This document shows, one piece after another, positions 1 to 5,226 of a stretch of DNA of 5,226 nt. Position 1 is the stretch's first letter. Each line of letters begins with the position of its first letter. Under the pieces are notes generated by a model. The model was not told where the DNA came from and did not search any database. It saw only the letters and a program-made list of their open reading frames with translations. A program made the position numbers and the translations under genes. The DNA is from an uncultured Clostridia bacterium (GTDB lineage Bacteria > Bacillota > Clostridia > Oscillospirales > Acutalibacteraceae), in contig CAMBNE010000109.1 of assembly GCA_945868935.1 (NCBI GenBank), positions 1-5,226 of the forward strand. The letters are read 5' to 3'.

Positions 1-1920
1 ATGCTCGTTTATCCTGTACTTAATGCAAAAATAAATCCTATGACAGACAGACTTCCGTTTTATTTTGTAGCGGTTCCGATTGTTTTTGTGTGCTCAATGC
101 TGGCATCTGCAATAATGAATATTGCTGCAAAATATATTCAGATACTCTTTAAAAAGCTTGTAGGGTTCATCAAAGCGCAGCGTCAGCGAGCTGATAAATA
201 CAAATGGCAGGATTATCTGTTTATTGCGCTTATGGCAGGCGGACTGATATTTGCATTCTGGAAGTGCGTTTTCGGCTTTGGCGGAAACGACGAGGCGTTT
301 TACCTTACTGTTCCTCAAAGATTTAATATGGGTGATGCACTGATAAAAGACGAATGGCATCTATCGCAGATGTCGGGATTTCTTCTTATGCCTTTTGTAT
401 GGCTTTTCACTACGGTTACAGGCTCTACCGAGGGGATTATTCTTGCTGCAAGGGTGCTTTATATTCTCTTCCACGCTACCGTATCTGTTATTATTTATTT
501 GAGAATCAGAAAATACGGATACGTTTCTGTTTTTGCATCGGTTCTTTACTTCATATATACACCATATGATATTATGGCTATGAGCTATAACACTATGGGA
601 CTTGACTTTGTTACACTTTCAGGCGTAATTATGGGAACGGCAAGCTATAAAAAGAAGCTTCCTCTTATTGTAAGCGGAGTTGCGTTTGCCGCAGCAGTGC
701 TGTGCTGTCCGTACCTTGCAGTTGCATATATACTTTACGGAATATGTGTGCTGATTCATACTTTTATCAAAAACAGGGACACTAAATTTATCCTTAAGAG
801 CGAACTATTCACAGGCAAGACTTTCCTGTTTTTCAGTATAGGAATTTTTGCCCTTGCCGCTGTATTTCTGATTTTTGCGCTTACAAGGGTAAGCATTAAG
901 GAAATTATTGATTATCTCCCCTACCTTATGACCGATCCTGAGCATCCGCAGATTGCGCTTGGTACAAGGTTCAGTATGTACTTTAATTCAATCTACAACT
1001 GCCACAGCCACTTTAAAATTGCGTTGTTCAGCTATCTTGCGATGATTATTATTATGATTATTGACCGCAAGCGCAAATATCACCGCTCACTTTACCTTAT
1101 TGTTACAACAGCAATTGTTATTTTCTGTTATGTATTGCTGCTTCCTCAGCTTACGTACTCAACCTACAATGCGATTATGTTCCCGCTGATTTTCATAGGA
1201 ATTACGTCGTATATTCTTTGCGAAAACAAACCAAAACCGCTTTTTGCAAGTCTGTTTGTACTCGGCATAATCTATTCGTTTGCAATTTGTTTCTCGTCAA
1301 ACCAGTATTTCTACGTAATTTCAATGGTAATAACTGCTTCAAATATTGCAAGCTACGTATTCCTTGCACAGCTTTTAAGAGAAATGAAAACGTCACAGGA
1401 TAATATAGAATATGCTGTCTGGGTAAAAAGAGGAAGCTTCCTTTTTGTTGCATTTATGATTTTCCTACAGGGTGCTTTTCAGATTACTGTCAAGGCTGAG
1501 CACTGCTTCTGGGAATCATGCAACACGAGTAACCTCACTGCTCAGATTCAGAACGGTCCTGCAAAGGGAATATACACAAATGTGAATAACTGTAATGCCT
1601 ATGAACAGATTTACAGTGACTTACAGTATTATAAAAACAAACCGAAGGATAAAATTCTTTTCCTTACGGCGAAAACATGGTGTTATCTTGCGGTGGATTT
1701 CCCATACGGAACATTATCGGCATGGATTTCGGGTGAAAACCCTTCAAGCGTTGAAAGATTAAAAACCTACTACAGCGTTAATCCTGAAGAAATTCCGAAA
1801 TACATATATATTCCTAAAGACTCACAATGGGATTTCACAAACATCTATAATGACGCCTATTCATACGGATATTCCTTTGAAGAGAATGAAATCAGCTATA
1901 AACTTGAGAAAATTAACTAA
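1..1920 (+). CDS. Polytopic membrane protein, probable GT-C fold glycosyltransferase (PMT/ArnT-like); N-terminus unverified
   Basis: A 639-residue protein with roughly 13-15 hydrophobic segments, at about 19-42, 72-92, 124-141, 146-167, 171-190, 200-216, 221-256 (two), 273-296, 337-354, 364-382, 387-408, 414-432, 436-457 and 477-497. After the second segment comes an acidic pair D97-E98 in GNDEAFY, then P105, R107, G111-D112 and W119. This D-E/Y, GD, W pattern is what the first extracytoplasmic loop of GT-C enzymes (PMT, ArnT and relatives) shows, where an acidic residue is catalytic. Such enzymes move a sugar from a polyprenyl-phosphate donor to an acceptor outside the membrane. Residues 498-639 form a soluble, probably external domain with Cys at 502, 507, 531 and 561. 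The basic stretch at about 51-68 should be cytoplasmic, placing the N-terminus outside, which is unusual for GT-C. The ATG is the first base of the window, so no ribosome binding site is visible and the gene may begin upstream. M14 (position 40) is an alternative start but lacks a Shine-Dalgarno. Donor and acceptor are unknown. A polymerase or other multi-pass glycan protein is the main alternative. Confidence 0.7.
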   Translation: MLVYPVLNAKINPMTDRLPFYFVAVPIVFVCSMLASAIMNIAAKYIQILFKKLVGFIKAQRQRADKYKWQDYLFIALMAGGLIFAFWKCVFGFGGNDEAFYLTVPQRFNMGDALIKDEWHLSQMSGFLLMPFVWLFTTVTGSTEGIILAARVLYILFHATVSVIIYLRIRKYGYVSVFASVLYFIYTPYDIMAMSYNTMGLDFVTLSGVIMGTASYKKKLPLIVSGVAFAAAVLCCPYLAVAYILYGICVLIHTFIKNRDTKFILKSELFTGKTFLFFSIGIFALAAVFLIFALTRVSIKEIIDYLPYLMTDPEHPQIALGTRFSMYFNSIYNCHSHFKIALFSYLAMIIIMIIDRKRKYHRSLYLIVTTAIVIFCYVLLLPQLTYSTYNAIMFPLIFIGITSYILCENKPKPLFASLFVLGIIYSFAICFSSNQYFYVISMVITASNIASYVFLAQLLREMKTSQDNIEYAVWVKRGSFLFVAFMIFLQGAFQITVKAEHCFWESCNTSNLTAQIQNGPAKGIYTNVNNCNAYEQIYSDLQYYKNKPKDKILFLTAKTWCYLAVDFPYGTLSAWISGENPSSVERLKTYYSVNPEEIPKYIYIPKDSQWDFTNIYNDAYSYGYSFEENEISYKLEKIN

Positions 1921-1960
1921 AATATATAGCTGTCACACTTAATTATCGGCAATATAAAAC

Positions 1961-1989
1961 TTGTAATTTTTTCTGTTTTATGGTATATT
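1961..1989 (+). promoter_or_regulatory. Predicted sigma-A-type promoter of the phosphohexomutase gene
   Basis: TTGTAA (1961-1966) matches the -35 consensus at 4 of 6 positions. TATATT (1984-1989) matches the -10 consensus at 5 of 6. They are separated by exactly 17 bases, and TGG at 1981-1983 gives the TGn extended -10 element. Transcription would start near 1994-1998, leaving a leader of about 70 bases before the mutase ATG. I see no terminator hairpin between the upstream gene's stop at 1920 and this site, so read-through from upstream is also possible. The surrounding DNA is AT-rich, which raises the chance of fortuitous matches. The spacing and the extended -10 are the main support. Confidence 0.6.
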
Positions 1990-2001
1990 TAATAGTGCTT
2001 A

Positions 2002-2026
2002 ATCTGAAAATAAAGGGTTTTCAGAT
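2002..2026 (+). repeat. Perfect 9-bp inverted repeat in the mutase leader (5' UTR hairpin or operator)
   Basis: ATCTGAAAA (2002-2010) and TTTTCAGAT (2018-2026) are exact reverse complements around a 7-base loop, TAAAGGG. The element begins only a few bases after the predicted transcription start. In RNA it would be a weak, AU-rich stem-loop at the mRNA 5' end, which could protect the transcript from decay. In DNA its dyad symmetry could be a repressor operator. No T-run follows, so it is not an intrinsic terminator. It is too small to be any riboswitch class I know. Function is inferred only. Confidence 0.5.
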
Positions 2027-2056
2027 ATTTGCGAGCATATACCTAAAACTATTCTT

Positions 2057-2061
2057 GGGGG
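2057..2061 (+). promoter_or_regulatory. Ribosome binding site of the phosphohexomutase gene
   Basis: A GGGGG run lies 7 bases upstream of the ATG at 2069, an ideal spacing. The next in-frame ATG at 2078 would put the same site 16 bases away, so this site decides for the 2069 start. Confidence 0.75.
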
Positions 2062-2068
2062 TATTATT

Positions 2069-3790
2069 ATGGAAATTATGAAAGCATATAATGAATGGTG
2101 TAAGAATGCTGTAGAAGATAAAGACTTAATTGCTGAACTCGAAAGCATAAAAAATGATGAAAATGAGATTTACGAGCGTTTTTACACTTCGCTCAAGTTT
2201 GGTACTGCAGGTCTGCGTGGCATTATAGGCGCAGGTACAAACAGAATGAATATCTATGTTGTACGTCAGGCTACACAGGGACTTGCAAACTATATTCTTA
2301 ACAAATACGGCAAGGGTGCTGTTGCAATTTCTCACGACAGCAGAATTAAAGCTGATTTGTTTATGATTGAGGCTGCAAGAGTACTTGCTGCAAACGGCAT
2401 CAAGGTTTATATTACAAAAGAGCTCCAGCCTACTCCGGTACTTTCATATCTTGTACGTTACTTTAAGTGTCAGGCAGGCATTATGGTAACTGCAAGCCAC
2501 AACCCTGCTGCATATAACGGTTATAAGGCTTACGGCGAGGACGGTTGTCAGATGACTGATGTTGCCGCTACAGCCGTATATGACGAAATCTGCAAGCTCG
2601 ATATTTTTAATGACGTTAAGACTGCTGACTTTGACAAAGCTTTAGAATCAGGTATGATTGAATATGTTGACGAAAGCGTTTTTGAAACATACCTTGACAA
2701 GGTTATGGAACAGCAGGTCAATCCCGGAATCTGCAAAGACGCTGATTTAAAGGTTGTTTACACTCCGCTTAACGGTGCAGGCAACAAGCTTGTTAGAAAA
2801 ATTCTTGCAAGAATCGGCGTAACAGATGTTACTGTTGTTAAGGAGCAGGAGCTCCCGGACGGCAACTTTACAACATGCCCCTACCCCAACCCCGAAATCA
2901 AAGAAGCTCTTGCAAAAGGTCTTGAGCTTTGTGAAAAAGAACAGCCCGACCTTCTGCTTGCTACTGACCCCGACGCTGACAGAGTAGGTATTGCAGTCAA
3001 GGATTATGACGGCAGCTACCGTTTGATTACAGGTAATGAGGACGGAGTAATGCTTACAAATTACATTCTTTCCTGCAAAAAGGCAAACGGAACTCTTCCC
3101 GAAAACCCCGTTGTTGTTAAAACAATTGTTACAACAAAGCTGATTAACAAGCTCTGCGAAAAATACGGATGCGAGCTTAAAAATGTTCTTACAGGATTTA
3201 AGTATATCGGTGAAATTATTTTAAATCTTGAAAAAAATCACGAAGAAAACCGTTACCTCTTCGGCTTTGAGGAAAGCTACGGTTATCTTTCAGGCACCTA
3301 TGTAAGAGATAAGGACGCTGTTGTTGCTTCTATGCTCGTTTGTGAAATGGCGGCTTACTACAAAAAGCAGGGCAAGTCGCTTGCAGAAGTAATTGACGGT
3401 CTTTACGAGGAATTCGGCTATTATCTCAACAAAACCTACTCGTTTGAATTTGAAGGTGCTGCAGGAATGCAGAAAATGTCTGACATTATGAGCAGCGTAA
3501 GGGAAAATATGCCCGAAGCTGTTGATAAATATAAGGTTGTAAAGGTTTGCGACTACCTACTTAAGAAAGAAACTGACATTACAACAGGTAAAGACAGCGA
3601 CATCAATCTTCCTAAGTCAAATGTTATTTCACTCAACCTTGAGGGTGACAACGCTGTTATTATCCGTCCGAGCGGCACAGAACCAAAAATAAAGCTCTAT
3701 ATTACTGCTGTCGGTTCTGACAAAGCAGATGCAGAGGCAATCTGCGAATCCCTTGTAAAATCTTCAAAAGAACTTCTCGGAATCGAATAA
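2069..3790 (+). CDS. pgcA: Phospho-sugar mutase (alpha-phosphoglucomutase / phosphomannomutase family, PgcA-like)
   Basis: A complete 573-residue cytoplasmic enzyme of the alpha-D-phosphohexomutase superfamily, expected to interconvert glucose-1-phosphate and glucose-6-phosphate through a glucose-1,6-bisphosphate intermediate and a phosphoserine. All four active-site elements are intact. The catalytic loop is TASHNP at 141-146, with S143 the phosphorylated residue. The Mg2+-binding loop is DPDADR at 300-305. The sugar-selecting loop is GFEESYG at 399-405. The phosphate-binding loop is RPSGTEPK at 533-540, in the C-terminal domain. Near the N-terminus, KFGTAGLRG (43-51) is the family's usual opening motif. 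The length matches Bacillus PgcA (about 580 residues) rather than the roughly 450-residue PMM/GlmM types. Its product feeds UDP-glucose and related nucleotide sugars for wall polymers and glycolipids. It appears to have its own promoter and a downstream terminator, so it is probably monocistronic. Substrate preference is uncertain, since long-form relatives such as human PGM2 favour pentose phosphates. The family assignment is firm; the symbol is by analogy. Confidence 0.95.
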   Translation: MEIMKAYNEWCKNAVEDKDLIAELESIKNDENEIYERFYTSLKFGTAGLRGIIGAGTNRMNIYVVRQATQGLANYILNKYGKGAVAISHDSRIKADLFMIEAARVLAANGIKVYITKELQPTPVLSYLVRYFKCQAGIMVTASHNPAAYNGYKAYGEDGCQMTDVAATAVYDEICKLDIFNDVKTADFDKALESGMIEYVDESVFETYLDKVMEQQVNPGICKDADLKVVYTPLNGAGNKLVRKILARIGVTDVTVVKEQELPDGNFTTCPYPNPEIKEALAKGLELCEKEQPDLLLATDPDADRVGIAVKDYDGSYRLITGNEDGVMLTNYILSCKKANGTLPENPVVVKTIVTTKLINKLCEKYGCELKNVLTGFKYIGEIILNLEKNHEENRYLFGFEESYGYLSGTYVRDKDAVVASMLVCEMAAYYKKQGKSLAEVIDGLYEEFGYYLNKTYSFEFEGAAGMQKMSDIMSSVRENMPEAVDKYKVVKVCDYLLKKETDITTGKDSDINLPKSNVISLNLEGDNAVIIRPSGTEPKIKLYITAVGSDKADAEAICESLVKSSKELLGIE

Positions 3791-3806
3791 AATCCGAATA
3801 AATTTA

Positions 3807-3839
3807 AACGGCTGTTCGCTTTGATAGTGAACAGCCGTT
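3807..3839. terminator. Bidirectional intrinsic terminator between convergent genes
   Basis: AACGGCTGTTC (3807-3817) and GAACAGCCGTT (3829-3839) are perfect 11-bp complements. The stem extends inward by a G-U, a C-G and a T-A pair (3818-3820 with 3826-3828), giving 14 bp around the loop TTGAT. On the + strand it is followed by a T-rich tract (TTAATTTTA, 3838-3846), and on the - strand by TTTAAATTTATT (3806-3795). It starts 16 bases after the mutase stop at 3790 and 15 bases beyond the ATPase stop at 3855, as expected for a shared terminator of converging transcripts. Neither T-tract is a pure run, so efficiency may differ by direction. Confidence 0.85.
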
Positions 3840-3854
3840 AATTTTATGTATCTG

Positions 3855-5126
3855 TTAATTTGTATTGTCAAGCTCTATTTCGTCCATAATTACACTTCCC
3901 CACGCTTTCTGCCAGCGATTGCCGTTTTGTTCGGGCATCCTTTTGCGAAAACGAAGTCCTGCCGCAATTTCAACGCTTTCATACGGCAGAGTATCGCTTT
4001 TTCTGTTGTAAAAAACATAGCGTGTGTAATATCCGCCTCTTGCAATTCGGGAAATATTGATTTTAAAACGCATAGATGCTTTTTCGCCCTTTTTGCCCGA
4101 ATAAAAATCTTCAATAACAAAAGCAGTAACAGGAAAACGCCTGAAATCACTTACCTCAACACGCAAGCAAAGATTATCAATATCCTCGTTATTCTGCCAT
4201 TCAAGCTCAAGCGGCATTATTTCATCATTATAAAACAAATTATCTGTCTTGCCATAGTAGCCTGCACGTAAAAGCTCAATGTCATTACGCTTGCAAGGCT
4301 CTTTATGACTACCGTTATAGTCATAGAAAGCAAAATCGTCCTGCTCTCCGCCGAGATAAATTTTGATTGCGTTTTCAACGTCGCCGTCAAAAATTTTCTT
4401 GCCATGATCAAGTACAATGCATCTGCTGCAAAGCTCCCTTATTGTGTTCATATTGTGAGAAACGTAAAGTACAGTACGGTTTTCATTCAATGCAAGCTCA
4501 CGCATTTTAGCAATACACTTTTTCTGAAACTGCATATCACCCACTGCAAGCACCTCGTCCATTATGAGAATTTCAGCGTCAAGGTGAGCGGCTACGGCAA
4601 AGGCAAGCTTTACGAACATTCCTGAAGAATAGCGTTTTACGGGAGTATCAATAAACTTCTCGCACTCGGAGAATTCAATGATTTTGTCAATTTTTTCTGT
4701 TATCTCGGCTTTGTTCATTCCGAGGATTGCACCGTTGAGATAAATATTCTCCCTGCCCGTAAGCTCTCCGTGAAATCCTGTTCCTACTTCAAGCATACTT
4801 GCAATTCTGCCTCTGAACTTGATTTCACCGTCTGTCGGAGAAGTAACTCTGGATAAAAGCTTTAAAAAGGTTGACTTTCCTGCTCCGTTCGCACCGATTA
4901 TTCCTACTCTCTCTCCCCTGTCAATTTCAATGTCAAGGGAATCAAGTGCAAGAAAACGGTCGCCTGAGCTGTACTGATTCGCACCGATTTTTAGATTAGG
5001 GTCATCTTTTCCCCTTTTTCGGGCATACCAGCTTTGCAAATCGTGCCTTAATGTTCCTGAGCCGATTATTCCGAGCTTATATTCTTTTGTAAGATTTTCG
5101 GTTTTAATTACACAATTTTCTCTCAT
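3855..5126 (-). CDS. ABC transporter ATPase for polysaccharide/teichoic acid export, Wzt/TagH type with C-terminal domain
   Basis: A 423-residue ATPase that would power an ABC-2 permease flipping a lipid-linked glycan across the cytoplasmic membrane. In the nucleotide-binding domain (about 5-258) I see A-loop Y16, Walker A GANGAGKS (78-85), the Wzt-like SMLEVGTGF (110-118) followed by ELTGREN (121-127), the signature YSSGM (166-170), Walker B ILIMDE (186-191), the D-loop region VGD (195-197) and the switch S223-H224. YSSGM in place of LSGGQ, and the roughly 40-residue insert between the first strands (19-57), are typical of the Wzt/TagH/KpsT group. Residues about 280-423 form a separate, probably beta-rich domain with a GGYY stretch and W405/W409 near the end. 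Its position and length resemble the Wzt C-terminal glycan-binding domain, but this is inferred. The start codon lies 3 bases after the permease stop without a good Shine-Dalgarno, indicating translational coupling. Orthology to wzt, tagH or rgpD cannot be settled from one gene. Confidence 0.92.
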   Translation of the reverse strand: MRENCVIKTENLTKEYKLGIIGSGTLRHDLQSWYARKRGKDDPNLKIGANQYSSGDRFLALDSLDIEIDRGERVGIIGANGAGKSTFLKLLSRVTSPTDGEIKFRGRIASMLEVGTGFHGELTGRENIYLNGAILGMNKAEITEKIDKIIEFSECEKFIDTPVKRYSSGMFVKLAFAVAAHLDAEILIMDEVLAVGDMQFQKKCIAKMRELALNENRTVLYVSHNMNTIRELCSRCIVLDHGKKIFDGDVENAIKIYLGGEQDDFAFYDYNGSHKEPCKRNDIELLRAGYYGKTDNLFYNDEIMPLELEWQNNEDIDNLCLRVEVSDFRRFPVTAFVIEDFYSGKKGEKASMRFKINISRIARGGYYTRYVFYNRKSDTLPYESVEIAAGLRFRKRMPEQNGNRWQKAWGSVIMDEIELDNTN

Positions 5127-5129
5127 TTT

Positions 5130-5226
5130 TCAGACCGTATCAATAAAATTCTTTTCTACCTGATTGAACACTATCATACCTAATATCAGAATTACAGCAG
5201 TTAGAACTGCGCTTATCAGAAGGTAA
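5130..5226 (-). CDS. ABC-2 type polysaccharide export permease (Wzm/TagG-like), C-terminal 31 codons only
   Basis: Reading the - strand from the window edge, an open frame runs from 5225 to a TGA at 5132-5130 and encodes 31 residues beginning YLLISAVLTAVILILG and ending FIDTV. A hydrophobic helix, then a short tail with F, N and an acidic residue (VFNQVEKNFIDTV), is how the last membrane segment of Wzm/TagG-type permeases ends. The gene sits directly before its cognate ATPase with 3 bases between them, the standard permease-ATPase order. The start and most of the protein lie beyond the window. Identification rests on this short tail plus context. Confidence 0.8.
   Translation of the reverse strand, partial: YLLISAVLTAVILILGMIVFNQVEKNFIDTV

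Noticed and set aside
94..569. Short open frames on both strands inside the membrane protein gene
   Set aside because: They overlap a continuous 639-residue frame with coherent membrane segments, and their translations show no family features or plausible start signals.
1921..1960. Possible terminator after the membrane protein gene
   Set aside because: The stretch is AT-rich and has a T-run at 1967-1972, but I find no GC-containing stem of useful length before it.
1990..2068. A riboswitch in the mutase leader
   Set aside because: The predicted leader is only about 70 bases with one weak AU-rich stem. It lacks the conserved core of any riboswitch class I recognise.
3846..4271. A 141-codon open frame on the + strand opposite the ATPase gene
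   Set aside because: It lies wholly antisense to the C-terminal part of a well-supported ABC ATPase, has no ribosome binding site of note and gives a low-complexity, basic, Cys-rich translation typical of an antisense shadow.
4305..4625. A 106-codon open frame on the + strand opposite the ATPase core
   Set aside because: Antisense to the conserved signature and Walker B region of the ATPase; the coding constraint belongs to the - strand and no domain is recognisable.
5224..5226. TAA at the right edge as the end of a + strand gene
   Set aside because: The region reads as the C-terminal tail of an ABC-2 permease on the - strand, ending 3 bases before the ATPase start; no + strand coding sequence leads to this stop.

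Overview
The window looks like chromosomal DNA of a Gram-positive, probably clostridial, bacterium (Ruminococcus/Oscillospiraceae-like). This is an inference from four things: moderately AT-rich sequence, AT-rich intergenic gaps, a strong G-rich Shine-Dalgarno, and a long-form phospho-sugar mutase of the Bacillus PgcA type. No rRNA, tRNA or marker gene is present to settle the taxonomy. The theme is cell-surface glycan production: making sugar-phosphate precursors, transferring sugars at the membrane, and exporting finished polymer.

Layout. On the + strand, positions 1-1920 encode a large multi-pass membrane protein with the hallmarks of a GT-C fold glycosyltransferase. The window opens exactly on its ATG, so the true N-terminus cannot be confirmed. 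A 148-base gap follows, holding a good sigma-A-type extended -10 promoter, a perfect 9-bp inverted repeat near the predicted mRNA 5' end, and a GGGGG ribosome binding site. Next is a full-length alpha-D-phosphohexomutase (2069-3790), with all four signature motifs intact. A 14-bp stem hairpin with T-rich flanks on both strands (3807-3839) lies between this gene and a convergent operon on the - strand. Read 5' to 3' on that strand, the operon contains the last 31 codons of an ABC-2 type permease (5226-5130, cut by the window edge) and, 3 bases after its stop, a Wzt/TagH-type ATPase with a C-terminal extension (5126-3855).

How they may fit together. The mutase interconverts glucose-6-phosphate and glucose-1-phosphate and so feeds NDP-sugar synthesis. 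The ABC pair would flip an undecaprenyl-linked polymer across the membrane. The GT-C protein would add or modify sugars on the outer face from a polyprenyl-phosphate-sugar donor. The mutase appears to have its own promoter and may be a housekeeping gene beside, rather than within, the glycan cluster. I see no mobile element, CRISPR array, toxin-antitoxin pair, defence system or unmistakably new system. The most unusual items are the extra N-terminal membrane segment and Cys-containing C-terminal domain of the GT-C protein, and the leader structure of the mutase mRNA.
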